Origin: Acidobacteriaceae bacterium
Lineage (GTDB): Bacteria; Acidobacteriota; Terriglobia; Terriglobales; Acidobacteriaceae
Direction: 5' to 3'
NCBI GenBank assembly: GCA_003165455.1
Contig: PLUJ01000294.1
Span: 15,505-41,958 of the forward strand
DNA: 26,454 nt
Part shown: piece after piece, positions 1 to 9,077 of the stretch
How the letters are laid out: the number at the start of each line of letters is the position of its first letter
Position numbering within the stretch: position 1 is the stretch's first letter
Notes under the pieces: generated by a model
The model's input: only the letters and a program-made list of their open reading frames with translations
Told to the model about the DNA's origin: nothing
Databases searched by the model: none
Position numbers and translations under genes: made by a program

Positions 1-1499
1 AAGATCTTGGTATCGAGATAAAGCATCTGGTTCAGAAAATCGGCGTCTTGCACTTTCTGAAAGGCGAAGCGGTGACGAATGGCCGGATCGGAGGAGACGA
101 GTTGCTCGCGAACGTCAGAAGTATACAAACTACCTTTCTGCTCATCGTCCAAATAAGTGCAGTCGCGGATGAAGCGGTCGGCAGCAGGAAGCGACGCACT
201 TCGTGCCATCTTCTTGGCCAGGCGGACGCTGCCTTTCAAAGATGTGCCGCGAAGGGCGGGCAACGCGCGGATTCCCGACTCAATGCCGGTTCGTAGCGCG
301 CCTGGCAGCCTTTGATAGAGCTGCGCCCAACGATGCGCAACATGTTTGCGATAGCCTGCGAATAATTCGTCTCCTCCCACGCCGGAGAGCAACACTGTGG
401 CCTGCTTTCGCGCCTCGCGACAAAGGAGATAGGCAGGAATAATCGCGGGATCGGCGGTCGGCTCGTCCATATGCCAGGTGAGACGCGGGAGTAATTCCGC
501 CACATCGGGCTCGACGATGATCTGCTGATTCTCGCAGCCCAAATGCCGCGCCAGCCGGGCGGCCACATGAGGATCGTCAAGAGTGGTTTCTCCGATGCGA
601 TATTTGCGTGGAAAGGTGATGGTGTAGGTACGCACGCGCTGCTTAGCCGCGCGGGCCATCATTGCGACGATGCTGGAAGAATCCAGGCCCGCGCTGAGAA
701 AAGCGCCAACGGGAACGTCGCTGACGGTTTGCGATTCGACCGATTGCCGAAACCGTTCGCGAATTTCCACGGAAAGATCCGCTTCAGATCGCGAATATTC
801 CGCTTCGGCGGCTGGAAAGCTGAGATCCCAGTATTGCCGAATCTTCAATTCGCCATCCCGGAAAGTGGCGCTGTGCCCGGCGGGAAGCTTGTGGATTCCG
901 CGAAACATTGTTTGCGGATCTGGAACCCACAAAAAGGTCAGATATTGATGTAGTGACTCGAAGTCGAGTTCCGCGTGAATCTGCGGGACTTGAAGCAGCG
1001 CTTTCACTTCGGAAGCGAAGGCGAGCTTTCGGCCGCGGTGCGCGTAGTAGAAGGGCTTGATTCCAAAATGGTCGCGCGCCAGGAAGAGTTCGGGAGCACC
1101 GGAGCGAAGATCGCAAATTGCGAAGGCGAACATGCCCTTTAATCGATGAACACACTCCGCGCCTTCTTCCTCGTAGAGGTGGATGACAACTTCCGTGTCG
1201 GTGTTGGAAACGAAGCGGTGCCCCTTACTTTGCAAGTCGCGGCGAAGGTCCGCGAAATTGTAGACTTCGCCGTTATATGTGATCCATACGGTACCGTCTT
1301 CATTGCACATCGGCATGTGGCCATCGGAGGAAAGATCGAGGATGGCAAGGCGACGGCTGGCGAACCCAACATAGCCGCCATCAGGAAAGGTTCGATCCCA
1401 CAGACCGGCACCGTCAGGACCGCGATGCGCCTGCACGAGCGCCATGCGACTGAGCACTTGCTTATTTCCCCAATTCGCGAGCCCGGCGATTCCACACAT
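1..1499 (-). CDS. asnB: Asparagine synthase (glutamine-hydrolysing), C-terminus cut by window edge
   Basis: The frame is open from an ATG at 1499 to the left edge, giving 499 complete codons of an expected ~620-650, so the C-terminus lies outside the window. It starts MCGIAGL, which puts the N-terminal nucleophile Cys at position 2 of a class-II glutamine amidotransferase domain; RGPDG, RRLAILDLS and YNGEVYN follow. The synthetase domain has the PP-loop as SAGLDSS (about residues 266-272) and the GVGGDELFAGYRKH motif near residue 370. The family transfers glutamine-derived ammonia to an acyl-adenylate. In polysaccharide loci such genes are usually taken to amidate a sugar carboxylate rather than to make free asparagine; that role here is inference. 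It is the last visible gene of the run, 23 nt after the GT2 gene, and a paralogue lies at 2458-4359. Confidence 0.93.
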   Translation of the reverse strand, partial: MCGIAGLANWGNKQVLSRMALVQAHRGPDGAGLWDRTFPDGGYVGFASRRLAILDLSSDGHMPMCNEDGTVWITYNGEVYNFADLRRDLQSKGHRFVSNTDTEVVIHLYEEEGAECVHRLKGMFAFAICDLRSGAPELFLARDHFGIKPFYYAHRGRKLAFASEVKALLQVPQIHAELDFESLHQYLTFLWVPDPQTMFRGIHKLPAGHSATFRDGELKIRQYWDLSFPAAEAEYSRSEADLSVEIRERFRQSVESQTVSDVPVGAFLSAGLDSSSIVAMMARAAKQRVRTYTITFPRKYRIGETTLDDPHVAARLARHLGCENQQIIVEPDVAELLPRLTWHMDEPTADPAIIPAYLLCREARKQATVLLSGVGGDELFAGYRKHVAHRWAQLYQRLPGALRTGIESGIRALPALRGTSLKGSVRLAKKMARSASLPAADRFIRDCTYLDDEQKGSLYTSDVREQLVSSDPAIRHRFAFQKVQDADFLNQMLYLDTKI

Positions 1500-1522
1500 A
1501 TCGAAACGATCCTTTGATGAGG

Positions 1523-2425
1523 TCAGAGTTCAGGTCTGTTGCGATTCAGTTCATAGATCTTAGATTTTGTATGAAACATCTGCACGGCCTGAAATCCGCA
1601 GTAAATCAATCCTGGCACGCCGTCCAGAAAACCAAGACGCAGGATGTATCGATATAAAAAAAGCAAAATGGGAGATCCGGGCAAAGCGAACAGCCTGATC
1701 TTGAGCCAACGACGACGCTGGGCTTGAGAACCGGTGAGCGACGGGGAGAGTTCGTGATCGTCGCTTTTCTGTAATAAAACGCGAGACTCCCAGTTGGAAT
1801 ATTCGTCGTGTTTCTGAATGTATCGAGAAAGCGATTCGACATTGTGATGGATTAGGGGATTCCGCAATTTGCGGGTTTCGCCGTCAACAATGATGTGTTC
1901 ATGGACCTCCATGTCGGCCATGGACGCATCCTGATCCTTCAAACGGCATTCATAGTGGCCGTTGCCCTTGCGAAATAACGAGGTTTTCCAAAGCCCGACA
2001 TCGCCATGACGAAGGGATCGTCCGAGGAACCAGGTGTGAAGCTGAATTGAATAGCCATTAAAAGCGGGATTTTTTATGGCTAAGCGAATTTCTTCCGAGA
2101 GTTCAGGCGTCAGCACTTCATCGGCGTCGAGCAAGAGAATCCAGTCATTCGCAATCGGCAAGTTGTCCATGGCCCATTGCCTTTTCTTGGGCCATCCGCC
2201 GTGATAGTGAAACTGCACAACCTGAGCTCCGTGGGCGCGAGCGACTTCCACGGTGTGATCGGAGCTCTGCGAGTCGATCACAAATACTTCCGCTACGGGC
2301 TTTAACGAGAGCAAGCAAAGTGGCAAGTTTTTCTCCTCGTTCCGTGCAGCGATCAGCACAGTGACTGGGAGCTTGCTGAGCTCGCGCACCTGAGCGGGTG
2401 TTTCGAGTTCTTCGACTTGCTTCAT
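1523..2425 (-). CDS. Family 2 glycosyltransferase (WaaE/KdtX-like)
   Basis: This 300-residue protein has a GT-A fold signature. VTVLIAARNEE sits at residues 21-31, the nucleotide-binding region DSQSSD at 51-56, the PKKRQWAMDNLP stretch at 79-90, and the metal-binding DxD in LLLDADEVL with D100 and D102. The RNEEKNLP opening and the PKKRQWA segment resemble the WaaE/KdtX branch, whose best-known members add glucose to the LPS inner core; here the acceptor is unknown. No clear transmembrane helix is seen apart from a short hydrophobic stretch near the C-terminus (around LPGSPILLFLYRYILRLGF), which may be membrane-associated. It starts with ATG 32 nt after the upstream asparagine synthase and is flanked by the two paralogous amidotransferases, so it probably works in the same late assembly step. 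Confidence 0.9.
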   Translation of the reverse strand: MKQVEELETPAQVRELSKLPVTVLIAARNEEKNLPLCLLSLKPVAEVFVIDSQSSDHTVEVARAHGAQVVQFHYHGGWPKKRQWAMDNLPIANDWILLLDADEVLTPELSEEIRLAIKNPAFNGYSIQLHTWFLGRSLRHGDVGLWKTSLFRKGNGHYECRLKDQDASMADMEVHEHIIVDGETRKLRNPLIHHNVESLSRYIQKHDEYSNWESRVLLQKSDDHELSPSLTGSQAQRRRWLKIRLFALPGSPILLFLYRYILRLGFLDGVPGLIYCGFQAVQMFHTKSKIYELNRNRPEL

Positions 2426-2457
2426 AAGGAACTGATTCTAAAATTCAGATCCGTAAG

Positions 2458-4359
2458 TCAATTCTGAAGGTGCATTTCGCACCACGATTGCAATACATAC
2501 AAAGACCAAGGCCTGGACCACGACGTTCGGCCTTCGAGAAAATCCGTCCATACGTCTAGACAAGCCCGCTCGCTCACCAGAGCGCCAAGCGCTGACTCTG
2601 CGATATTGTGAAAAGACTTTTCCAACACAGGGCGCAATTGATCGCGCAACCAGAACTCAAAGGGCAGTGTAAACCCCCGCTTCGATCGATGGATTATCTT
2701 GTCTGGCAACTCCCTCCTTAGGGCTCGAACCAAAAGCGGTTTCGGAGTTGCCGAATCTAACTTCCAAGAGCCCGGCAGGGCGAGCAGACGCTTGGCGAGA
2801 TGATGATCGAGCAGCGGAACGCGCACTTCCAAACCGTGCGCCATGCTCATAAAATCACAGTCCCGTAGAAGCGTGTTGAGCATATAACAGCGGGCTTCCA
2901 GGTAGGAAACACGATTGACCGGGTCCAAACTCTGAGCACGGCTTAAGCTTTCCATGAGGGGCCTCTCAGCGCGTTCCCTTGTTCCGTTTTCCGATCCCGC
3001 CATCAGCTTATTTTGAGCTTCGGGAGTAAACAGCAAGCGGGAGAGGAAATAGGGGTGGAGCATTTCGCCAGAAGGTTGAGCGAGGCTTGCGAACTTGCGG
3101 TTCCGATCGGACGATGGAGCGATGGCAGCAAACCCTTCGGCCAGTGGTTTGCGAGCGATGGATGGGAGGCGACTCCAGCGGTTAGCAAAGCGTTCCATCC
3201 GAGGCACGGTCCGGAAGCTGGAATAGCCGGCAAACATTTCATCTCCACCCAGGCCGGAAAGAGCCACTTTTACACCCGCTGCTCTTGTGCGTTCGGAGAC
3301 AAAGAATGTGTTGAGGCCATCCGTGGTCGGCAGATCCATTGCGCAGATCGCAGGATTGATCGATGAAAAAAGATCGGACTGAGAAACGATAATTTCGTGA
3401 TGATCGGTGTGAAAATGCTGCGCGACGGCGCGGGAAAATTCTTGTTCGGAATAATCCGCCTCGCGAAACACGATGGAAAAAGTGCTGGGCTTCGAGCCGC
3501 TGCGGGAGAGGATTGCGACCAGAGCGCTGGAATCGATTCCCCCGGAAAGAAAAACTCCGACCGGTACGTCGCTCACTATTTGCATGCGAACCGATTGCTC
3601 CACCAGCTCCGCGATCTCATTCTCAATCTTTGGCCGGAGGTTGGAATCGAGTTCGCAAGAGTGCCGGTCGATCAAGTCGAAGTATTGCGTCTGCGCGGAG
3701 TTCCCTCCTCGCCAAGTAAGGAAATGGGCGGCAGGAAGAGCGCGCACATTTTCTATTAAAGTATTCGGATCGCAGACTGAGCCGAACATCAGATAGTTCA
3801 GAACGCCCGAAGGGGCGATCTGGCGCGGGACTAGACCGGTGCCCAGCAGAGTTCGGACTTCGGACGAGAAAATAAAATATTCATCAGACTGATAGTAGTA
3901 GAGCGGCTTGATTCCCATTGGATCGCGAGCCAGGAACAGCTCGTGGCGCTGAGCGTCCCAAATGGCGAAAGCAAACATGCCGCGAAATTCCGCCAGACAA
4001 TCTTGACCCCAGTATGCATAGGCTTTGAGGATCACTTCGGTGTCAGAGTCGCTGGAAAAACTGAATCCAGCGTGCTGTAGCTTTGCACGAATTTCGCGAA
4101 AGTTGTAAATCTCTCCGTTGAACACGATCCAACTGCCGGTTGCAGAATCATTCATGGGCTGGTGGCCGTGAGGCGAGAGATCGAGAATCGCAAGGCGCCG
4201 GTTTCCCAGTCCTATGTCGATTTCGCCTTCCGCGGAATCATGCAAGAGGACGGTGCCGCTATCGTCGGGGCCGCGATGAGCGAGCGAGCGGGTAGCGCGC
4301 TCCAGTAAGTCTGGGGATACGCTCCGATCGACTCCGATGATCCCGAAGATTCCGCACAT
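2458..4359 (-). CDS. asnB: Asparagine synthase (glutamine-hydrolysing)
   Basis: Complete 633-residue protein of normal family length. It starts MCGIFGIIG with catalytic Cys2; RGPDDSG (29-35), RRLAILDLSPHGHQPM (54-69) and FNGEIYN (80-86) define the glutaminase domain. LFLARDPMGIKPLYYY (141-156) follows. The synthetase domain carries the canonical PP-loop SGGIDSS (272-278) and GLGGDEMFAGY (369-379). An AGGGAAG stretch upstream of the ATG could act as ribosome-binding site. The expected activity is glutamine-dependent amidation through an acyl-adenylate. Close relatives occur in exosortase-A-type EPS loci as system-associated amidotransferases, so a glycan-modifying role is plausible; free asparagine synthesis cannot be excluded. 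It follows a GT4 gene after a 102-nt gap in which I see no strong terminator. Confidence 0.95.
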   Translation of the reverse strand: MCGIFGIIGVDRSVSPDLLERATRSLAHRGPDDSGTVLLHDSAEGEIDIGLGNRRLAILDLSPHGHQPMNDSATGSWIVFNGEIYNFREIRAKLQHAGFSFSSDSDTEVILKAYAYWGQDCLAEFRGMFAFAIWDAQRHELFLARDPMGIKPLYYYQSDEYFIFSSEVRTLLGTGLVPRQIAPSGVLNYLMFGSVCDPNTLIENVRALPAAHFLTWRGGNSAQTQYFDLIDRHSCELDSNLRPKIENEIAELVEQSVRMQIVSDVPVGVFLSGGIDSSALVAILSRSGSKPSTFSIVFREADYSEQEFSRAVAQHFHTDHHEIIVSQSDLFSSINPAICAMDLPTTDGLNTFFVSERTRAAGVKVALSGLGGDEMFAGYSSFRTVPRMERFANRWSRLPSIARKPLAEGFAAIAPSSDRNRKFASLAQPSGEMLHPYFLSRLLFTPEAQNKLMAGSENGTRERAERPLMESLSRAQSLDPVNRVSYLEARCYMLNTLLRDCDFMSMAHGLEVRVPLLDHHLAKRLLALPGSWKLDSATPKPLLVRALRRELPDKIIHRSKRGFTLPFEFWLRDQLRPVLEKSFHNIAESALGALVSERACLDVWTDFLEGRTSWSRPWSLYVLQSWCEMHLQN

Positions 4360-4461
4360 TCCGCAGGCGCTTCCCTGAAACTGAAATCATCTTACGTGAA
4401 GCAAGCGTCAGTCTTGCGAATGGGAAGTTTGTTATCTGTGTACGCGTGTGATCTTAGGGCT

Positions 4462-5640
4462 TTAGCCTGCGCCAGAGTTTTTGGTGAGATGTCGCGCGAG
4501 CAGCAGCAATTGATCAACATGCTTATCCCAACTGAAGTCTTGGGATCGCGCCAATCCTAGCTGGCGCATCTCCTTATTTGTTGCGCTGAAGGCGGAGAGT
4601 TGAATGATGCGTGCCGCTAAATCCTCCTGTGAAAAGCGGGGGAAGTAGAGAGCTGCGGGTCCGCAGATCTCGCGATGAACTGCCAAATCGGATGCGATCA
4701 CAGGAAGGCCACTCGCCATTGCCTCAACGAGCGGATGGGCGAAGGTTTCGGCATAAGCGGCCGTAGCGTAAAGATCGCAAGCCCGGTAAAGGTAGTGCAG
4801 TGAATTGTATGGGACGGAGCCCAATTCAATTATTTCATCGCGTAACTGGAGTTTCTCGACCAAGCTCGCCGCGGGCTCTGCATTATAGGTTCCAGGATTG
4901 TTGCCCGAAGCGAGTTTACAGGTCAGAATGAGCCGGACCTTGCGCGGAGACAGCTTCTTTTTTGCGATTGCAATAGCACGAATAAGAGTTTCGAAGTTTC
5001 GATAGTAATTGTAGTGGCTGACGAACAAGATACGAAAAGCGTCTTGCGTTACGTCCAGTTTCGCTTGCACATCTGACGGCAAGGATTCCGATTGGCTGAA
5101 AAAAGCTTGTGGATTGAATCCGTGGTGAATGGAGACAGCGTTCTTTCCTGTCCAGCGTTGCAGTTCCTCGGCAAAGGTTTGACTGGGTGCAACGGCACAG
5201 TCGGAGACGAGAACGGACTGGCGTGCAACGGTGGCTTTGATTTTAGTATCGAGCCATAATCGGTAATCGCCGCGATCGCGAAGATCGCGGAAAAAGTCTG
5301 CCGAGGTGTATAAGGCGTTCCGGCTAAGAAGAATTTGGGGGATTGGAGATCGAAAGACGGCGAAGTTTCCGGTGGAGAGCAGCACATCCGCGCCGGAGCG
5401 AAGGATGATTTTCGGCAACGCGAGCTGCTCATACCAGAACCTCCGCGCGGAATGTGAAGGAGAATGATCTTCCAAGACTGTAATGCGAGTGGACGCGCGG
5501 ATCTCTTTGCGGAGAGACTCGGATACCAACACTGTCGCATGGACATCGTCGCGTGCGCCGAGACATGGAAGCACGTTGCGGACGTAGGTGAGACCTCCGC
5601 CGGCGCTTGCCGAAAGCGCGTTGATGAAGATGTTTATCAT
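4462..5640 (-). CDS. Family 4 glycosyltransferase
   Basis: 392 residues, GT-B fold. The N-terminus has the donor-fold glycine-rich turn ASAGGGLTYVRN (11-22). The C-terminal Rossmann half shows FRILFVSHYNYYRNFETLI (202-220) and the retaining-GT signature ETFAHPLVEAMASGLPVIASD (from 298), with the E-x7-E pair at E298 and E306. This signature belongs to the Glycos_transf_1 domain (GT4), which transfers a sugar from a nucleotide-sugar donor to a lipid-linked acceptor at the cytoplasmic membrane face. Donor and acceptor cannot be told from sequence. The start is an ATG at 5640; no strong Shine-Dalgarno is visible. It lies 65 nt downstream of a polysaccharide deacetylase gene. Confidence 0.93.
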   Translation of the reverse strand: MINIFINALSASAGGGLTYVRNVLPCLGARDDVHATVLVSESLRKEIRASTRITVLEDHSPSHSARRFWYEQLALPKIILRSGADVLLSTGNFAVFRSPIPQILLSRNALYTSADFFRDLRDRGDYRLWLDTKIKATVARQSVLVSDCAVAPSQTFAEELQRWTGKNAVSIHHGFNPQAFFSQSESLPSDVQAKLDVTQDAFRILFVSHYNYYRNFETLIRAIAIAKKKLSPRKVRLILTCKLASGNNPGTYNAEPAASLVEKLQLRDEIIELGSVPYNSLHYLYRACDLYATAAYAETFAHPLVEAMASGLPVIASDLAVHREICGPAALYFPRFSQEDLAARIIQLSAFSATNKEMRQLGLARSQDFSWDKHVDQLLLLARHLTKNSGAG

Positions 5641-5705
5641 TTTTTCGACTTAGCTGTGGTTTGCCAGGCGTGGATACTGCGTTCCGCAATTTGAGATGCT
5701 TACTT

Positions 5706-6629
5706 CTACGCCTTCGTGCGGGAACTCCATTCGGGGATGCCCGAAGTTGGTTTCAGCATTCTGCGTAGCTGCTTTCGTCTACCAGCCCACCACAAATCCA
5801 TCAGTCCTGAATAACACAAGCGATACTCCGGCGGAGAGTATCGTGCTTCGATTTCGCGCCGCCATAGTAAAGAAGGATCGTCGGAGCTTGCGTCGACGAC
5901 GCCCGCGCATGGTGCGAAGCAAAAACGATGGTAACGGCGGACGACTTCCCATGCGTCTTTATCGATCGCATCCCAGCTAAACGTCCATGCGAATGCGTCG
6001 GCAGCTTTACCAATCCAGGATGCAAGCCGACGCGCGCTATCGCCGATCTCAAACTCTAACTCGGCCGGCGACAGGTTTTGCAATCGCCGATGAGTGGAGG
6101 TGTGGTTGCCGATGGAGTGGCCGCGATTCGCCAGGTCCGCAATCTGGGCCGGATTCATCGGCCTCCAATCTTCACAGACCTCCCTGTTCGGACCGCAATC
6201 AGGATTAAATCGGCTGCGATAGAAGGAAAGAGAATGGTCTGTAAGGGCATCTTCGGCGAAGCCGGGCACAATGAAAAAAACTCCGCGTCCGCCAAAGGAT
6301 TCGAGCACCGGAGCTGCGATTGTATAGTTGCTCTCCCTTCCATCGTCAAAAGTAAATAAAAGAAGAGGCCTGCGATCGGCTATTGCTTCGCCATTCCGGC
6401 GCGTCCACAGTTCGGCCAGATCGTCCAGCGTGCCAATTCTAAAATGCTTCGAGGCCCAATCGAGTTGCGCGCGGAGGCTGGATTCGAGATTGGCAGGAGT
6501 TTCATGCATGGCAACGACCAGAGCTTGCGACCGAGGATCTGGTTTATGGAACTGAAGAAATAATTCGTCGGCATGACCGGCTACAGCGGCCTGCATCAAT
6601 AATGATCTGGCTCGGCTTCGAAGGGTCAT
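5706..6629 (-). CDS. Polysaccharide deacetylase (NodB domain)
   Basis: 307 residues with a NodB-type carbohydrate esterase 4 domain. TFDDG (93-97) supplies the catalytic base and metal Asp, and GNHTSTH (174-180) supplies the two metal-binding histidines H176 and H180. The segment after TFDDG, with FGGRGVFFIVPGF, fits the usual strand order. The early residues ALVVAMHETP (36-45) replace the common 'LTYHRI' strand. No signal peptide is obvious, so it may act in the cytoplasm on lipid-linked sugars, as some EPS-locus deacetylases are thought to. The family removes N- or O-acetyl groups from hexosamines. It starts with ATG, 56 nt after the GNAT-like gene. Confidence 0.92.
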   Translation of the reverse strand: MTLRSRARSLLMQAAVAGHADELFLQFHKPDPRSQALVVAMHETPANLESSLRAQLDWASKHFRIGTLDDLAELWTRRNGEAIADRRPLLLFTFDDGRESNYTIAAPVLESFGGRGVFFIVPGFAEDALTDHSLSFYRSRFNPDCGPNREVCEDWRPMNPAQIADLANRGHSIGNHTSTHRRLQNLSPAELEFEIGDSARRLASWIGKAADAFAWTFSWDAIDKDAWEVVRRYHRFCFAPCAGVVDASSDDPSLLWRREIEARYSPPEYRLCYSGLMDLWWAGRRKQLRRMLKPTSGIPEWSSRTKA

Positions 6630-6685
6630 TGCATTTTACGGTTTTGCTGCTTCATCGCGTTTCGGGGATTTTAAAATATCGAAAC

Positions 6686-7768
6686 TCAGATCAACGCATC
6701 GCCATCCGCTGGCACAGCGTACCAATCTCGAGCGGGCAACAGCTTCGCTTTATCGAGATACCATCCGGTGGGAGCTTGAAAGGCGCGATGGATGAATCCT
6801 CGGCTGCGAAAGATTTTTGCGGTTTCCGGGGTTAGATTGCGCAAAACGACCGCGTCTGCGCCTGTGCGATAGCGGCCGACTAAAGCGGCGACAATCTTTA
6901 ACGCTTCGCTCGGGCCGACTTCAGGGTAAACATCGAGGACATTTAATGTGGTGATTTGTCCGCGATGTCCGCGCTGGCGTCGATTAACAGTGACTAGAAT
7001 GTTTTTGTCGTTTGCTCCGTCGCGGAAGGCGAATGCTGCAGTGGTTTGGTCTCGACCGGAGAAGTAACGCCAGCGGATGTAAGACGGATCGCGCGCGCTG
7101 GTCAGCTTTTCGGAGCGACATTCAATTCTGAGATCGTTCACTTGCTCGGCGGATGTCAGCGGCTGGAGCAATTCACCATCACTTTTCTCGATCTTCAAAC
7201 GACGAAAAAAGGCCGCCAGGTTCGCCATTCTGCTGCTGGCGATGCGGGTTAAGATGCGGTTGGAAAAGCGGCGGTGAGCAAACTCTTCGGCCAGCGGTGA
7301 CCAGCGAAGTACTCCGAACAACTCACCGTCAGTATGCGGGATGGGGGTCGCTCCCGTTGCCCTCCATAGAGCTGCGGCATCCGGATTCGCCGAGGTACCG
7401 AACAGCGGCCCTTGACTCCGAGAGTATTGCAAGAAAAGGCGCCCACCGTGTCCACGGAACGCTTGGTCGACATAGAACGAACTTGAACCCATAAGATTTA
7501 TGGTTGCAGCTCCGCATCGAAATACCTGCGGACAACACAGAATGCATCCGACCAGCCGATCGTCGAATCGGAGGCCATATCCTATCGGATGGTTCAATCG
7601 ATGGGCTGGATTTTCCAGCAAGAACCAGCCCAGATGGGACTCGACGCTTGCTGGAGATTGGCCAGATTGTGAAGCGATAAAATGGGCGACCTCGGTAATG
7701 TTCTCCTCTGCCAGTGTGATTACATTTATGCTTGAGGTTCGCGCAGAAGTAGCAGTGCCAATGTTCAT
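6686..7768 (-). CDS. GNAT-like acyltransferase, possibly tandem
   Basis: 360 residues. The first half has an acetyl-CoA-binding-like turn in YVDQAFRGHGGRLFLQY (99-115), where RGHGG (105-109) matches GNAT motif A (Q/R-x-x-G-x-G/A), preceded by a beta-strand ending INLMGSSSFYV. The second half has a weaker GNAT-like pattern: LNVLDVYPEVG, a helix with IVAALVGRYR, then VLRNLTPETAKIFRSRGF, typical of a GNAT C-terminal helix and strand. It may therefore be a tandem GNAT. Such proteins in EPS loci are presumed to acylate amino sugars; substrate and donor are not visible. Its ATG overlaps the stop of the preceding GT4 gene by 4 nt (ATGA), so the two are probably translationally coupled. The family assignment is moderately sure, the tandem reading less so. 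Confidence 0.7.
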   Translation of the reverse strand: MNIGTATSARTSSINVITLAEENITEVAHFIASQSGQSPASVESHLGWFLLENPAHRLNHPIGYGLRFDDRLVGCILCCPQVFRCGAATINLMGSSSFYVDQAFRGHGGRLFLQYSRSQGPLFGTSANPDAAALWRATGATPIPHTDGELFGVLRWSPLAEEFAHRRFSNRILTRIASSRMANLAAFFRRLKIEKSDGELLQPLTSAEQVNDLRIECRSEKLTSARDPSYIRWRYFSGRDQTTAAFAFRDGANDKNILVTVNRRQRGHRGQITTLNVLDVYPEVGPSEALKIVAALVGRYRTGADAVVLRNLTPETAKIFRSRGFIHRAFQAPTGWYLDKAKLLPARDWYAVPADGDALI

Positions 7769-8958
7769 CGCGCCACGTTTTGGTAGATGCTCATTAGTTT
7801 CCTAGCTTGATGTTTCATCGTAAGACCGTCCAGTATAGTTTGCCGGGCAGCATTGCCAATCGAAGCGCGAAGGGCTGCATTTGACAGCAGGGTTTGCATG
7901 CCCTCGACAAGTGGTTCGAGTCCATCCACGGGAATGAGCCATCCGTTCCGACCATGGTGAATGATTTCGTCAATCCCCTGACCGTGGCACGCGATTACGG
8001 GCTTAGCGGAGGCCATCGCCTCCAGATAGACGCATCCGAGACCTTCATACCGGCTGGGCAAGATGAAGATTGTGCAGTTGCGCATCGCTGCAGCAACTTC
8101 CTCACGGCTTCTTCGACCCAGGAATTCCACGCGATCGGAGATGCCAAGGTCTTTCGTTAAGGCAATAAGGCGGTCTCGATCTGCGCCTTCGCCAATGAGA
8201 GTGCAGCGCAATGCAGGATGCAGTTTGCCGATCCGGGCAAACGCTCTGAGAACAAGCTCTTGTCCTTTCCCCGCCAGCAGATTTCCCACCACCAGGATCG
8301 TGGAAGGTTCGGCTGAAGTTATGTCCGGAAGAAACATTTCAGTGCTAGTTCCGTTATAGACAACTTCCGTACGAGGGGCTGTTGATTCTTCCTCTATTAG
8401 CATTTGCCGGACTTTCTTGCTGATGCAGATTACTGCCGCGGCGCCGCGGTAAACGCGACGTGAGCTTTCCCGGCGCCAGCGGGCGGCGATGCCAGTTTGA
8501 AAACAAGAATTAAAAACGTCTAGGCCGTGGACCGTTACCACGTAGGGGATCCCCAATTTTTTCGACAGGATTGAGGCGGCATGCCCGCAGGGCAGGGCTG
8601 CGTGAGCGTGGATCACGTCCACCTGCCAACGCCGGTGAAGATGACTTACTCTGTGCGATAACACGCCCGCCAGACCGTTGCCGGCACTCGACAGTCCGAA
8701 ATTTCCCGGCAATTGCGGAGAGCGCACCCACTCGGCGGGAAACCGGCAACTGGATTCCCTGCAAGAATGATAGATGGAATTCACAGCAATCACCGAAGAA
8801 GCCGCGCCCAAAGCTTCGACTTCCCGCAGAGGCTCGGCGATGAAGCAACCGCTGATGTCGTCCCCACGGGACGGATAGAAAGGTGTCAGCGTGAGCACAT
8901 GAAGATTACGCGGCACGCCGGGCTCAACCTTCTCGGTGCGGTCTGGGGATGTCGCCAA
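7765..8958 (-). CDS. Family 4 glycosyltransferase
   Basis: GT-B retaining glycosyltransferase. Visible are LTLTPFYPSRGDDISGCFI (22-40), VDVIHAHAALPCGHAA (113-128), VTVHGLDVFN (141-150), TILVVGNLLAGKG (220-232), and the E-x7-E motif in SRYEGLGCVYLEAMASAKP, with E305 and E313. The layout is that of a typical GT4 using a nucleotide sugar at the inner membrane. The start is uncertain: the frame has no ATG. TTG at 8958 gives 397 residues, but GTG at 8916 or GTG at 8898 lies closer to the family's first strand. The upstream tandem repeat abuts the TTG. The stop overlaps the GNAT-like gene by 4 nt. Confidence 0.9.
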   Translation of the reverse strand: MATSPDRTEKVEPGVPRNLHVLTLTPFYPSRGDDISGCFIAEPLREVEALGAASSVIAVNSIYHSCRESSCRFPAEWVRSPQLPGNFGLSSAGNGLAGVLSHRVSHLHRRWQVDVIHAHAALPCGHAASILSKKLGIPYVVTVHGLDVFNSCFQTGIAARWRRESSRRVYRGAAAVICISKKVRQMLIEEESTAPRTEVVYNGTSTEMFLPDITSAEPSTILVVGNLLAGKGQELVLRAFARIGKLHPALRCTLIGEGADRDRLIALTKDLGISDRVEFLGRRSREEVAAAMRNCTIFILPSRYEGLGCVYLEAMASAKPVIACHGQGIDEIIHHGRNGWLIPVDGLEPLVEGMQTLLSNAALRASIGNAARQTILDGLTMKHQARKLMSIYQNVAR

Positions 8959-9057
8959 TCTAAAATTACCGATTTCGAGCCACCGATCTAAAGCTAGGAT
9001 CTGGAGTGGTACGATCTAAAGCCAGCCGATCTGAAGCCAATCGATCCAAAGCCGAGC
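8957..9057. repeat. Imperfect ~15-bp tandem repeat, about seven units
   Basis: On the plus strand, units beginning with or close to GATC follow one another at 13-15 nt spacing at about 8957, 8971, 8985, 8998, 9013, 9028 and 9043. The last three are exactly 15 nt each and share GATCTAAAGCC, GATCTGAAGCC and GATCCAAAGCC; the earlier ones are more decayed. The consensus is roughly GATCTAAAGCCAGCC. The array fills most of the gap between the ACP gene and the next GT4 gene and touches that gene's TTG candidate start. A multiple of three keeps reading frame, so it could be decayed coding sequence, slippage product or a regulatory spacer. Confidence 0.75.
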
Positions 9058-9077
9058 AATGCTGTGGCGGACTACGG

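Noticed and set aside
4401..4417. Possible hairpin GCAAG/CTTGC between a GT4 and an asparagine synthase
   Set aside because: Only a 5-bp stem with a 7-nt loop and no T-run on the minus strand, so not a credible terminator.
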